A DNA stretch of 35,988 nucleotides from a virus: positions 1-35,988 of IMG/VR virus record IMGVR_UViG_3300031857_000635, one strand, 5' to 3'. The position numbers and the translations under genes were made by a program. How positions within the stretch are numbered: position 1 is the first letter of the stretch; each line of letters opens with the position of its first letter. This document shows positions 1 to 7,889 of the stretch, in pieces. The notes beneath the pieces are model-generated. The model was not told the DNA's origin, did not search any database, and saw only the letters and a list, made by a program, of their open reading frames with translations.

Positions 1-942
1 ATTCAAATTTCTGGAGTTCAAAAAGATACAACTTTAACTCCGGGAGCTTTTTTAAATTTCAGTGACACCAATTACTGGAAAAGTTCACAAATGTGTTCTT
101 TTTTGGATCTTTACAATCAAGGTCAAGTCACATCCAAAGACCGTTTTTTGTTCACTGATTTTTGGAATCCTACAATCACACAAATAGCATATATGCGTGA
201 TTTGTTAAAAACACAGTGGGAACTACATAGTATTGTTCATGCTGGCGCTTACGATCCCACAGACATCCTGGGCATGCAGATGCAAAAACCCTGGCCCTGG
301 CATCAGGAACGCAGCTGGTTTTATGCCAGTGATTATAACTATTTTGCCACTGAGTTTCATCGCCAGATGTTCTTGCGAAATCTGGATATTCCAGTAGCAG
401 ATCAGGGCCGAGCTGTTCGCAGCGGTCAGCCTCATGAACTGATTGTGGCTCCTTTGGAAAACTTGCGCAAAAACGCCAAACAAAACACTGTGATCTGGCC
501 ACATCGGTTAAACGCTGACAAACAACCCGAAATTGTGCGAGATCTCGCCGGATACATCAATGCTGACCTCATAATCACACAGGATCAGAAGTTGGATAAA
601 CAACAGTATTATCAGACAATTTCTGAAACCAAAGTGACTTTTAGTTGCAGCTTGCATGAAAATTTGGGCATCAGTCAGATGGAAGGATGTCTAACTGGTA
701 GTTTACCCTGTGTGCCAGATCGAGCCAGCTATAGTGAAATGTACCTTCCAGAGTTTCGTTACCCATCTGCATGGACTCAGGATTGGCAATCCTATCTAAA
801 ACATCGTGGGCAATTAGCAGAGTTTATCAATCAGCTCACTGACAATTATGACCAATATCAGAGTTTGCTGGACCAACAGATTGATATACTCAAAACACAT
901 TTTTTAAATTGCAAAATCATGTTAAAGGTATTAACTCAATGA
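1..942 (+). CDS. Glycosyltransferase-like protein (GT-B fold), 5' end outside window
   Basis: The frame is open from base 1, so the gene starts upstream. The first ATG at 91 is internal, because the 30 codons before it read as ordinary protein. The second half carries GT-B/GT4-like signatures. WPHRLNADKQPEIVRDL resembles the start of the C-terminal nucleotide-sugar binding domain, and SLHENLGISQMEGCLTGSLP resembles the E-x7-E donor-binding region followed by a G-x-P turn. Such enzymes move a sugar from an NDP-sugar onto DNA, protein or glycan; the acceptor cannot be read here. The stop overlaps the next start (ATGA). Family assignment is by motif only, and the specific substrate is unknown. 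Confidence 0.65.
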   Translation: MQISGVQKDTTLTPGAFLNFSDTNYWKSSQMCSFLDLYNQGQVTSKDRFLFTDFWNPTITQIAYMRDLLKTQWELHSIVHAGAYDPTDILGMQMQKPWPWHQERSWFYASDYNYFATEFHRQMFLRNLDIPVADQGRAVRSGQPHELIVAPLENLRKNAKQNTVIWPHRLNADKQPEIVRDLAGYINADLIITQDQKLDKQQYYQTISETKVTFSCSLHENLGISQMEGCLTGSLPCVPDRASYSEMYLPEFRYPSAWTQDWQSYLKHRGQLAEFINQLTDNYDQYQSLLDQQIDILKTHFLNCKIMLKVLTQ

Positions 943-1154
943 ACACACTACTGAAATTATCTTCGTTTTTGTTGTTTTTTGTATTGCTGATGTTTTTAAT
1001 CGCAATCGTACCATTTTTAGTTTTGTGGAGTTTGAATACTCTGTTCCCTGTGTTGATGATACCCTATAACTTACAAACCTGGTCAGCTTCGGTTATACTT
1101 GTTGTATTATTGCACAGAAACTATAACATTAAAATTGACAGATTACGGAAATAA
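939..1154 (+). CDS. Small two-helix membrane protein
   Basis: A protein of 71 residues starting at ATG 939, which overlaps the previous stop (ATGA), with a weak AAAGG Shine-Dalgarno about 10 nt upstream. An in-frame start at 909 would lengthen the overlap for no gain. Residues about 5-35 are a long hydrophobic stretch (FLLFFVLLMFLIAIVPF) and a second segment lies near the C-terminus (SASVILVVLLH). It ends in a short basic tail. It looks like the small inner-membrane proteins common in T4-like phages. No function can be assigned. The folE promoter begins within its last codons. Confidence 0.6.
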   Translation: MNTLLKLSSFLLFFVLLMFLIAIVPFLVLWSLNTLFPVLMIPYNLQTWSASVILVVLLHRNYNIKIDRLRK

Positions 1155-1163
1155 ACTTATACT
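1135..1163 (+). promoter_or_regulatory. Sigma70-like promoter of folE
   Basis: Perfect -35 TTGACA at 1135-1140, 17-bp spacer, -10 TATACT at 1158-1163. It is followed by the TAAAGAGTA tract shared with other promoters of this window. The ATG of folE is 12 nt after the -10 box, so the leader should be only about 6 nt. Confidence 0.8.
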
Positions 1164-1175
1164 TAAAGAGTAACT

Positions 1176-1856
1176 ATGAAAAAAATCAGCGAACAGATCA
1201 AGAACAGAATTCAGCAGGATGGTGGTAGTTTTTTTGCCAATCACAACATTCACAAGTACATTGAAGCCGGAGAACAGGATCTGCTGGTGGACGAGGTCAC
1301 TGGCCAGATGCAGGGCGTGTTGGAAAGTTTGGTGATTGATACTGCCAATGATCACAACACCCGTGACACGGCTCGTCGTGTGGCAAAGATGATGGTGCGA
1401 GAAATCTTCAGTGGCCGCTTTGAACCACCGCCCAGTATCACCAGTTTTCCCAACATGGGATATCAGAGCTTGTATACCACTGGTCCTATCAGCATCCGCA
1501 GCACCTGCGCTCATCATTTCCAGAACATCGTGGGCAGTTGTTGGGTGGGAATCTTTCCCGAACAGGAAGTGATTGGGTTGAGTAAGTTCAATCGTCTGGT
1601 ACACTGGATCGCCAGTCGTCCTCAGATTCAGGAAGAAATGACCACTGAAATTGCCGATGCCCTGCGCAATTTTGCAAAAACCCCCAATGTGGCTGTGGTC
1701 GTAAAAGCCAATCATCACTGTATGACTCAGCGTGGGGTCAAGGAGCATGAAAATGATATGGTAACGGCTGTAATGGCTGGGTTGTTTCAAACTGATTCCA
1801 GTCTGAAACAGGAATTTTACGATATTCTCAAGCTAAGTGGACCATCAAAACGATAA
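1176..1856 (+). CDS. folE: GTP cyclohydrolase I
   Basis: A 226-residue FolE-type enzyme converting GTP to 7,8-dihydroneopterin triphosphate, the first step to both folate and 7-deazaguanines. The zinc and catalytic residues are in their usual places: C111, H113 and H114 in STCAHHFQ, and C182 in HHCMTQRGV, close to the E. coli numbering. The usual glutamate of CEHH is alanine here. The segment VIGLSKFNRLVHWIASRPQ is the typical family core. It has its own promoter at 1135-1163. With queD and queE in the same window its role is probably 7-deazaguanine (DNA modification) synthesis. Complete and in frame. Confidence 0.95.
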   Translation: MKKISEQIKNRIQQDGGSFFANHNIHKYIEAGEQDLLVDEVTGQMQGVLESLVIDTANDHNTRDTARRVAKMMVREIFSGRFEPPPSITSFPNMGYQSLYTTGPISIRSTCAHHFQNIVGSCWVGIFPEQEVIGLSKFNRLVHWIASRPQIQEEMTTEIADALRNFAKTPNVAVVVKANHHCMTQRGVKEHENDMVTAVMAGLFQTDSSLKQEFYDILKLSGPSKR

Positions 1857-1879
1857 TATTATAAAAGCTGCATAATTTG

Positions 1880-1916
1880 ACATGACAACTAAATACTTGG
1901 TAAGAGGTTGTCATGT
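1880..1916 (+). promoter_or_regulatory. Hairpin enclosing start of the GIY-YIG gene, with late-promoter-like loop
   Basis: A perfect 10-bp inverted repeat pairs 1880-1889 (ACATGACAAC) with 1907-1916 (GTTGTCATGT). The start ATG at 1913 lies in the 3' arm. The Shine-Dalgarno AAGAGG (1902-1907) is at the loop/stem junction. The loop contains CTAAATA, a near match to the T4 late motif TATAAATA. A long transcript from upstream would fold and hide the start, while a transcript begun at the loop motif would lack the 5' arm. Confidence 0.7.
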
Positions 1917-2764
1917 TAAGTTATTTCTACGTTATCAAATTTTCATTAACTGGTCAGTACTATGCTGGTAGTAGATATACTAAAAGATTATCAGAAGCTA
2001 ACATTAATAATGATCTTTGGTTTAGATATTTTACATCATCTAAGATTATCAAAATGCTAATAAAGAAATTTGGGGCGAGTGCTTTTAGCATCGAAAGGAT
2101 CAAAATATTTAAGTCACGAGACGGTGCTAAAATTTATGAGTCAAGATTCTTAAAGAAGGTGGATGCAAAAAATAATCCGTCGATGTTAAACCAATCTAAT
2201 TCTGTCTTCGAGAATACCACAGTGTTACAGTGGATCACAGACGACAGCGTTAGCACTATGATCATCAAAGGGAAACCATTATTCCCTGGGTTTCGTCCAG
2301 GTCGAACACACACCCCAAAAAGAAAAAACAAAAATCCAGGCCCCAAAAACAAAACCCATGTAATTGATATTGCTACAAATGATAGGATGATGATACCAAA
2401 AAATGAATTTGATCCGTCAAAACACATTAAACCAAACGTAGCACACAACAAAGGCAGAACTTGGATACATAACCCACATACAGGGGAATCTAAAATCATC
2501 AAAGATAGTTATAACATACCAAATGGTTGGATCAAAGGAAATCCTAGACGACAAAAAACTACGTGGTATCATGATCCCATAACGCAGACAAACTATCAAA
2601 TAAAAGAAGATGATATTCCTCCAAATAATCTCAAAAAAGGAAGATTCTACCCATTTGTGTGGTATACGAATCCTTTAACCAATGAAAATATTTTATGTAA
2701 CATATTGAATGATCCTCCTATTGGTTATATCAAAGGAAGATCATTACCCAAAAAAGGACTATAA
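1913..2764 (+). CDS. GIY-YIG-like homing endonuclease
   Basis: A protein of 283 residues. The N-terminus (YFYVIKFSLTGQYYAGSRY) has the spacing of a GIY-YIG nuclease start, followed by a basic helix and AFSIERIKIF and an ESRFL segment supplying the likely catalytic Arg and Glu. The C-terminal 150 residues hold degenerate repeats of the type W-(I/Y)-H-(N/D)-P-x-T followed by I-P-x-G-W-I-K-G, a DNA-contacting pattern in phage homing endonucleases. It sits between folE and the phosphoribosyltransferase gene as a free-standing insertion. The codon use is more AT-rich than its neighbours, as expected of a mobile gene. Translation is probably held back by the start hairpin. Confidence 0.75.
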   Translation: MLSYFYVIKFSLTGQYYAGSRYTKRLSEANINNDLWFRYFTSSKIIKMLIKKFGASAFSIERIKIFKSRDGAKIYESRFLKKVDAKNNPSMLNQSNSVFENTTVLQWITDDSVSTMIIKGKPLFPGFRPGRTHTPKRKNKNPGPKNKTHVIDIATNDRMMIPKNEFDPSKHIKPNVAHNKGRTWIHNPHTGESKIIKDSYNIPNGWIKGNPRRQKTTWYHDPITQTNYQIKEDDIPPNNLKKGRFYPFVWYTNPLTNENILCNILNDPPIGYIKGRSLPKKGL

Positions 2765-2768
2765 CTAT

Positions 2769-3275
2769 ATGATCAAAATACACTATGATTGGAACGACCT
2801 GGAAAAAGACATCAATTACCTGGCTCTAAAAGTGGCACTAAGTGGTTGGAAGCCAGATTACATCGTGGGTATCAGTCGCGGCGGCTGTGTGCCCGCGGTG
2901 ATGTTGAGTCACCTCCTGGGAGTTCCCATGGCTCCATTGCGATTGAGTTTGGATGACTTGGATAATTGTGTTACTGATTGTGGCATGGCTGAAGATGCGT
3001 ATGGTTATGGTCAGGAAAGGGCCAAAAACATTCTGATTGTGGATGATATCAACGATACTGGCGCAACCTTTCAGTGGATCATGAAAGATTGGCCGGATAG
3101 CTGTTTGCCCGAAGAACCACGCTGGCAGTCAGTGTGGCATCAGAATGTGAAATTTTTGACTCTGTTCAATAATGCCAGCAGTGACTTTTCGGATGTGGAT
3201 TTTTCTGCTCGTGAAATCAACAAACTGGAACAGGATGTTTATATTGTGTTTCCTTGGGAAAATTCACGTGATTAA
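2769..3275 (+). CDS. Phosphoribosyltransferase (PRTase fold)
   Basis: A protein of 168 residues starting at ATG 2769. An upstream in-frame start at 2709 lies inside the endonuclease gene and is unlikely. Residues near 27-35 (IVGISRGGCVP) and NILIVDDINDTGATF give the type I PRTase fold. The latter is the PRPP-binding loop, with the two acidic residues followed by D-T-G-A-T. It probably transfers a phosphoribosyl group to, or from, a nucleobase. The closest general match is the xanthine/hypoxanthine-guanine group, but the substrate-specificity hood is not recognisable, so no gene name is given. A role in purine or NAD salvage would fit the phage context. Confidence 0.8.
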   Translation: MIKIHYDWNDLEKDINYLALKVALSGWKPDYIVGISRGGCVPAVMLSHLLGVPMAPLRLSLDDLDNCVTDCGMAEDAYGYGQERAKNILIVDDINDTGATFQWIMKDWPDSCLPEEPRWQSVWHQNVKFLTLFNNASSDFSDVDFSAREINKLEQDVYIVFPWENSRD

Positions 3276-3277
3276 CT

Positions 3278-3285
3278 CATAAATA
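3278..3285 (+). promoter_or_regulatory. Candidate T4-type late promoter motif (CATAAATA)
   Basis: CATAAATA differs from the T4 late -10 element TATAAATA at one base. It sits just after the PRTase stop and overlaps the left arm of the hairpin at 3282-3302. A transcript from it would start near 3291, just before the gene at 3311. Confidence 0.35.
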
Positions 3286-3306
3286 CAGCACTATGCTGTA
3301 TTTTCT
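3282..3306 (+). terminator. Rho-independent terminator candidate after the PRTase gene
   Basis: Nine-base perfect stem AATACAGCA / TGCTGTATT (3282-3290 and 3294-3302) with a 3-nt loop, followed by TTTCTT. The stem is AT-rich and so only moderately stable. An ATG in the loop (3293) could begin the next frame, but it is buried in the hairpin. Confidence 0.5.
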
Positions 3307-3310
3307 TATA

Positions 3311-3553
3311 ATGTCTTGTTTAAGCAGTGTCATAGGCAGCAGTTTCTACAACTGGTGGGAAACCACTCGCATAGGCTGCTGGTTCAACAGAAAACTCGAC
3401 TCCACGATGAATTGGGCTAGTCAACGGTTTCATCTCAAAGATTTCACTCGTGCTGAAAATGTCATGGCTAAAATCCAAAAGCACGATCAGCACCTGGCAG
3501 ACCTGGAGCAGAGAATAGCCCAATTGGAGAAAAAAACACCAAAAAGTCAATAA
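3311..3553 (+). CDS. Small protein with C-terminal coiled coil, unknown function
   Basis: Eighty residues from ATG 3311. The in-frame ATG at 3293 is inside the terminator-like hairpin and is less likely. No clear Shine-Dalgarno precedes either. The N-terminus is weakly hydrophobic (MSCLSSVIGSSFYNWW), and the C-terminus (HDQHLADLEQRIAQLEKK) is a heptad-like amphipathic helix. It may be a membrane-associated or oligomerising phage protein. No family recognised. Confidence 0.5.
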   Translation: MSCLSSVIGSSFYNWWETTRIGCWFNRKLDSTMNWASQRFHLKDFTRAENVMAKIQKHDQHLADLEQRIAQLEKKTPKSQ

Positions 3554-3557
3554 AAAT

Positions 3558-3586
3558 TTGCTAATTGACTTTTTAGAACGTATTAT
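3558..3586 (+). promoter_or_regulatory. Weak sigma70-like promoter, leaderless spacing
   Basis: TTGCTA (3558-3563), 17 bp, TATTAT (3581-3586), then 6 nt to ATG 3593. The -35 matches 4 of 6 consensus bases. It is listed because the 6-nt distance equals that of four strong promoters in this window, and the gene has no Shine-Dalgarno. Confidence 0.35.
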
Positions 3587-3592
3587 TAATAT

Positions 3593-4423
3593 ATGAGACA
3601 CTATTCAGATTCTGTTCTTTTTAATTGGCTGCGCAAACATCTGGGTGTTCAAAAACCCTATGCTCTCCCCATGGGCGAGTGGGATGAATGGCAAATCAAA
3701 ATTAAAAATGAAAAACCTGTAGCATATTGGATCACGGAGATACTGCCTGATTGGCTGGAAAAACCTGCAGAGTGGACCATTGATCCCATACGTGATCTCA
3801 AATACCATTTGAGAAATCGTTTTATCACTAAAACTCATTACCTCAAAACTGGTTTGAAACCTGGACAGTGGCATGAGTTTGATGAACGTCTGCTGCACGG
3901 CATGTTTACTGAACTGGTGGACTTTGTTGAAATTGAAAAAGCACACCTGCATGTGATCTGGGGTGATAAGGAAGATGCTGCACGTTATCAGATGCCCTGG
4001 TGGCAGAGGATATATTGGTTTCGCTGGAAAGAATGGCGTTCTCCTCAAGCTGGTGTTGATTATTTGAAGTGGGAAATCAGCCTCACGCACGGCAGCGAAT
4101 GGTTCAGTGATCCCAACCATCCTGACATTGGTAAACCCACTCCGCAAGCTATTGCTGCTAAAGAAATTTTGGACCTCTACGAATGGTGGACTGTGCGTAG
4201 ACCTGCAAGACCTGATGCGTATGATGCCAGTGGTTGGTCTGCTGTATGTGATGAAATTCGGGACAAATATGGAAAATTGTTTGCAGAAATCACTGATCCA
4301 GAACTGAAACAACGTAGTGATCACGCCCTGAAACTCACCACTGAAATTGAAACTCAATACGAGCAAGAAGACACTGGCATGATGATCAGACTGATCAAAG
4401 TTCGCCAAAGCATGTGGACTTGA
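3593..4423 (+). CDS. Tryptophan-rich conserved phage protein, unknown function
   Basis: A protein of 276 residues with many Trp and charged residues (GEWDEWQIKI, MPWWQRIYWFRWKEW, EWWTVRRPARP). It has no signal peptide and no membrane segment. The C-terminal third is a predicted long helix (EIRDKYGKLF...EIETQYEQE). I do not recognise a named domain; the style resembles uncharacterised proteins of T4-like phages. No Shine-Dalgarno is visible, and a weak promoter with a 6-nt gap to the ATG precedes it. Confidence 0.6.
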   Translation: MRHYSDSVLFNWLRKHLGVQKPYALPMGEWDEWQIKIKNEKPVAYWITEILPDWLEKPAEWTIDPIRDLKYHLRNRFITKTHYLKTGLKPGQWHEFDERLLHGMFTELVDFVEIEKAHLHVIWGDKEDAARYQMPWWQRIYWFRWKEWRSPQAGVDYLKWEISLTHGSEWFSDPNHPDIGKPTPQAIAAKEILDLYEWWTVRRPARPDAYDASGWSAVCDEIRDKYGKLFAEITDPELKQRSDHALKLTTEIETQYEQEDTGMMIRLIKVRQSMWT

Positions 4424-4426
4424 TAT

Positions 4427-4849
4427 ATGGAGCAAACACAAATGCCCTTTAACACTACTAGATCACTAGAGATAGATCTAATGTCCAGTGATCTGATACG
4501 AAACAAATGCCTAGAACTTGACTATGCTCAAAATCTTTATGCAGCATTATGTAACACAACATGGCAACCAATAGAAGTTTGGGAAATTCTAAAAAATTCT
4601 CACTGGTATTGTAGTTGGAGATCTGCTGGTCGTATTGTGTCTGATATCAGAAATTCCACAAACCCAACTCTAAATGAAGATTATATGAATTTTTACTGTA
4701 GTGGTATTGCCACTGAAGATGCATTGTGGAACGACAATGCAACTAACAAAAGTAAACATGTGCCGGAAGGCACGGTTACTCAAGAAATTCTAGCAGATTT
4801 CTTGAATTTGGGATGGAGGCTCGTTGATGAAAATGAAGAATGGCGTTAA
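4427..4849 (+). CDS. Conserved phage protein of unknown function
   Basis: A protein of 140 residues. YAQNLYAALCNTTWQP, WSWRSAGRIVSDIR-like (CSWRSAGRIVSDIR) and EGTVTQEILADFLNLGWRLV resemble a family of small uncharacterised proteins in T4-like cyanophages and related phages (from memory). An internal ATG at 4442 is an alternative start. It follows the previous stop by 3 nt and is probably co-transcribed. No catalytic motif seen. Confidence 0.65.
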   Translation: MEQTQMPFNTTRSLEIDLMSSDLIRNKCLELDYAQNLYAALCNTTWQPIEVWEILKNSHWYCSWRSAGRIVSDIRNSTNPTLNEDYMNFYCSGIATEDALWNDNATNKSKHVPEGTVTQEILADFLNLGWRLVDENEEWR

Positions 4850-5141
4850 TGATCACCCCAATCACCTGTTTGTATGTGATTGTGGAGATTTGACTCATCA
4901 ATTTGTGATTAGTTATTTCAATGACTTCTTTGGTGATGACCTGGATGATGAATTCACCTACATACACGTTCATCTAACTCCACATACTTTTTGGAAAAGA
5001 CTCAAGATTGGTATTGCTTATATTTTTGGCAAACGCAGCCAATTTGGGGCTTTTGAAGAGATCATTCTAAATTCCGAAGAATGTCAACGGCTGTCACTGA
5101 TACTGGAACAACGTAGTCGAGGCGTAGTTCCTAATGCCTAA
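4827..5141 (+). CDS. Conserved phage protein of unknown function
   Basis: A protein of 104 residues from ATG 4827, chosen because GGAGG lies at 4815-4819, 7 nt upstream. It overlaps the previous gene by 23 nt. Features are an N-terminal FVCDCGD, a short acidic stretch (GDDLDDEF), and WKRLKIGIAYIFGKRSQFGAFEEIIL, which resembles uncharacterised proteins seen in many T4-like phages. No catalytic motif was recognised. Confidence 0.6.
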   Translation: MKMKNGVNDHPNHLFVCDCGDLTHQFVISYFNDFFGDDLDDEFTYIHVHLTPHTFWKRLKIGIAYIFGKRSQFGAFEEIILNSEECQRLSLILEQRSRGVVPNA

Positions 5142-5538
5142 CAGTGGCAAAATCAGTTTGCTGGATGCCATTGATCAAGGGATCGTGCCCTGGGATCGTG
5201 AACGTTTGATTAAAGCTGGTCACTTGTATTGCATCGTGGCTGATCGTTATCCAGTAACTACTGGGCACATATTGTTTATTCCCACCTGGAATAGTTATAG
5301 CTTTATCAATATGTTGTTCGGCGCTGCTTATGATCATGGCTCAGCCATGATGGAACGTGGTGATTGTGATGGGTTCAACATTGGGTTGAATTGTGGCGCT
5401 GCATCAGGTCAAACTGTGATGTGGCCACATGTGCATCTGATTCCCCGTCGCACAGGAGATTGTGCAGATCCACGTGGCGGTGTGCGCCACTGTGTACCCA
5501 ATGGGCTGGGTAATTATCTAAAAGACACAGAAAAGTAA
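5134..5538 (+). CDS. HIT-family nucleotide hydrolase-like protein
   Basis: A protein of 134 residues starting at ATG 5134, overlapping the previous gene by 8 nt. RYPVTTGHILFIPTW, FNIGLNCGAASGQTV and PHVHLIPRRTGD give the histidine-triad fold, whose members hydrolyse dinucleoside polyphosphates or AMP-linked compounds. The motif here reads W-P-H-V-H rather than H-x-H-x-H: the first histidine position is Trp, but the middle catalytic His and the following His remain. It ends 1 nt before a convergent gene. Enzyme class is fairly sure; the substrate is not known. Confidence 0.8.
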   Translation: MPNSGKISLLDAIDQGIVPWDRERLIKAGHLYCIVADRYPVTTGHILFIPTWNSYSFINMLFGAAYDHGSAMMERGDCDGFNIGLNCGAASGQTVMWPHVHLIPRRTGDCADPRGGVRHCVPNGLGNYLKDTEK

Positions 5539-5539
5539 A

Positions 5540-7075
5540 TTACTTGCTTTGAGACTTCAGCTTGTTATACAGTTCAGTTACTGCTGGGTCAGGATCTTCG
5601 ATCCACAGGTAGGAATGGAAATCGTTTTTAACCGCAGCCATCTGTAATTCTGTATCGGGGTTGGGAATAAACATAATCAGATAGCCGGCTTCGTTCACAG
5701 AACGCAGGATCATTTCTCTAGTAGGTACAATTTTGTGTACGTTAATTTTCGGATCATAAAAAAATCGAATCGCTTCTGGATCATTGTTCAATGCAGCCAG
5801 TACAACTTTTTCACTTACAACAATTTTTTTCTTTCGCAGTAAATCTCTCAGCAATGCACCAACTTCGGATACTGCCATAATTTGCACTTGCTCGCTGGGG
5901 TTTTTTACGTCACGTATCACGTAGGGATCTTTTTGAATCCCTGCCACCACCACAGCTTCACTTGGTTCACCCCCGTTTGATATAATATTACTGTAAACAT
6001 ACTGGGGATCCTGCTTTATTGCTGCCAGCTGCACAGCTTCACTTGGTTCAATGTCATTGTCATATAAAACTGAAATTAACCATCCTGTATTAGATACTGC
6101 GATTAGCTGCATTTTTTCAGTTGGGTTTGGAATATATTGTATACAGGATGGTGTTTTCTCGACGCATTTTAGCAATAGACTTTCGGATATTTTTATCTGC
6201 TGAGGACGCTGACTTTGCTCAGCTATCAAATATTGAAGACAAGCAGCATTCATACTAACAGCAGTCATTATTACTTGCTCACTTGGAGTGATGTTAAGTT
6301 TTTCAACTATTCTGAATAACGAACTCATTGGTTGTTGTTCCACTGCGATTATTTGTTCTACTTCTGTGGGGTTGGTGTTCCACATGATATGAGAACTTAG
6401 TTTTCGCATAATGGGTTGAAGTTTAGAGTAAAAAGGCAGAGTGTCTGGCTTAACTGGATCATCTTGCACATTCATAAACTGATAAGTGTAGGGGTCTATA
6501 TTTTCAAACCAGTACTGATACTTGTTTTGTGGATCGTCGCGGGGAATAATCACATATAACGGTCCGATGTCAGCATAATAGTTGAACATATTGTTGTTTT
6601 TGGCGGCAGTACACCACTTTGTGCCCTGACCCCAGAATTTGGCTGCGGTTTCGTCCAGTAGTTCAATCACTAATAATTCTTGATCTCTAAATATCTCTCG
6701 GTATTTGCCGCGGTCTTCCTTTGGCTGATCTTGTGGCAACTGGTATTGACTTACTGCTTGATCAAAAGCATCAGCTGTCTTAAAGCGGTTGATGTCGGCA
6801 TGTTCGGGCTTGATCTGCTTTTTGGTCTTGAGTTTGTGGTATTTGTCTAGTGCATCAGCAGTGGTGCTAATCAAATCCTCAAAAGGCTCACCTGCCAGCC
6901 ACCACTGAGCCAGTCTGGGTACATAGCTCTTTTGTGGCGTGGGGTCGACTGATTCAAGCCGTTCCAGTGAGAACCGGGGTTCTTGTTTTAGTCTTTGCTG
7001 ATATGCAGGTAGAGATTCAATCCTCTGTTGTTCTCTGCTTCTGTCGTATTCAAATAAAAATTCTCTGTAGCGCAT
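5540..7075 (-). CDS. WCTA-motif phage protein with C-terminal helical repeats
   Basis: A protein of 511 residues, the only long minus-strand gene here. The N-terminus (MRYREFLFEY) resembles the starts of many T4-like phage proteins. Around residues 140-215, AAKFWGQGTKWCTAAKN, YYADIGPLYVIIPR and KYQYWFE form a block I recall from uncharacterised phage proteins. Residues about 235-505 consist of some eight degenerate 25-40-residue units with consensus NPSE-x-V-Q-x-x-A-V followed by a short second helix, similar in style to DUF4116-type repeats. The gene is preceded on its own strand by AATAAATA (late-promoter-like, 7088-7081). Function unknown; the repeats suggest protein binding. Confidence 0.65.
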   Translation of the reverse strand: MRYREFLFEYDRSREQQRIESLPAYQQRLKQEPRFSLERLESVDPTPQKSYVPRLAQWWLAGEPFEDLISTTADALDKYHKLKTKKQIKPEHADINRFKTADAFDQAVSQYQLPQDQPKEDRGKYREIFRDQELLVIELLDETAAKFWGQGTKWCTAAKNNNMFNYYADIGPLYVIIPRDDPQNKYQYWFENIDPYTYQFMNVQDDPVKPDTLPFYSKLQPIMRKLSSHIMWNTNPTEVEQIIAVEQQPMSSLFRIVEKLNITPSEQVIMTAVSMNAACLQYLIAEQSQRPQQIKISESLLLKCVEKTPSCIQYIPNPTEKMQLIAVSNTGWLISVLYDNDIEPSEAVQLAAIKQDPQYVYSNIISNGGEPSEAVVVAGIQKDPYVIRDVKNPSEQVQIMAVSEVGALLRDLLRKKKIVVSEKVVLAALNNDPEAIRFFYDPKINVHKIVPTREMILRSVNEAGYLIMFIPNPDTELQMAAVKNDFHSYLWIEDPDPAVTELYNKLKSQSK

Positions 7076-7096
7076 GTGAGTATTTATTCAAATTGC

Positions 7097-7125
7097 TTTA
7101 CAATTCAACACATTGTTGCTAAACT
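7097..7125 (+). promoter_or_regulatory. Promoter in the divergent 7076-7136 gap
   Basis: TTTACA (7097-7102), 17 bp, TTGC-TAAACT (-10 at 7120-7125), then 11 nt to ATG 7137. The TTGCTA-x-ACT context matches the other promoters in this window. It starts the plus-strand operon 7137-9402. Confidence 0.55.
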
Positions 7126-7136
7126 TATAACAAGCT

Positions 7137-7523
7137 ATGACAGATAGACAATTAGCCAAAGCCATTAGGCAACAGAAAAAACAAACTGACGAAATCAAAC
7201 AGCAAGCATCAGCTGCACTAGCAGTGCAAATGATTCAGTGCAAACACAAACAAGTGGTTGTGATTTGTAGTGAGTACAAGGGCAGCTATAGTTGGGATTA
7301 TGACGATGGGCACGACGAATATCGCCAGTGTTTGATTTGTGGTGCAATGGAGTCTGCCGAACGTAATCAGTTTAAAACTTTGCTAAACCCTTTTAAACGA
7401 TTGGAGTTGGGATTCCCTTACGGTAAACAATCACGCTACAAGGAAAGTCCTCTGAGCAATTGTTTGTCTGTTGACTTCAAAGAACTGCTAGCATGGGTGG
7501 AAAAGAACGGATATAAAGTATGA
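7137..7523 (+). CDS. Unknown protein with possible zinc-binding cysteines
   Basis: A protein of 128 residues. An N-terminal basic, Gln-rich helix (KAIRQQKKQTDEIKQQA) precedes a small domain with C-K-H ... C ... C-L-I-C spacing that could bind zinc. The end is polar. It is the first gene of the operon leading to nadE and queD, and overlaps the next start by 4 nt (ATGA-type). No family recognised. Confidence 0.55.
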   Translation: MTDRQLAKAIRQQKKQTDEIKQQASAALAVQMIQCKHKQVVVICSEYKGSYSWDYDDGHDEYRQCLICGAMESAERNQFKTLLNPFKRLELGFPYGKQSRYKESPLSNCLSVDFKELLAWVEKNGYKV

Positions 7524-7888
7524 ACAAACCAAAAACTAACCTGTGGTTAGATGACGTAAGACCTTGCCCGTTTGTGGGCAATTGGCGAGTGGCACTAGAC
7601 TACAGCGAAGCCATTGAAATTTTAGAAAACTATACCGTGGTCAATTGTAGCCTTGATCACGACCTCGCATGGGAACATTACGATTCTAACGTAAACCCCA
7701 GACAGTATACAGAAAAAACTGGATTAGATGTGGTGCGCTGGATGGAGGCCAACGATTGCTGGCCGGTGAATCCTCCCACAGTACATAGTCTTAACCCAGT
7801 GGGCGCCAGACGCATGGCAGAAATTCTAGCCCATCATTACGGTTGTAACGTAGTATCATTGATAAGACCCTATAGAAAAGGACAATAA
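7520..7888 (+). CDS. Cyclic-phosphate processing receiver-domain-like protein
   Basis: A protein of 122 residues. LWLDDVRPCP at the start, CSLDHDLAWEHY in the middle, TGLDVVRWMEAN and HSLNPVGARRMAEIL at the end match the family annotated as cyclic-phosphate processing receiver domain (cREC). These are stand-alone receiver-like folds with the acidic LDD pocket kept and an added SLDHDL motif. Comparative genomics has proposed they act on cyclic phosphate ends in RNA repair or nucleotide signalling. The Pnkp and RNA ligase genes elsewhere in the window fit such a role. The biochemical activity remains an inference. Confidence 0.75.
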   Translation: MNKPKTNLWLDDVRPCPFVGNWRVALDYSEAIEILENYTVVNCSLDHDLAWEHYDSNVNPRQYTEKTGLDVVRWMEANDCWPVNPPTVHSLNPVGARRMAEILAHHYGCNVVSLIRPYRKGQ

Positions 7889-7889
7889 C

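Noticed and set aside
3293-3310. Start of the small gene at ATG 3293
   Set aside because: The codon lies in the loop and stem of a hairpin and has no Shine-Dalgarno. ATG 3311 in the same frame is preferred, though not certain.
3605-4441. Minus-strand frame of 278 codons opposite 3593-4423
   Set aside because: It gives a low-complexity, motif-free protein, and the plus frame has phage-like composition and fits the spacing of the neighbouring genes.
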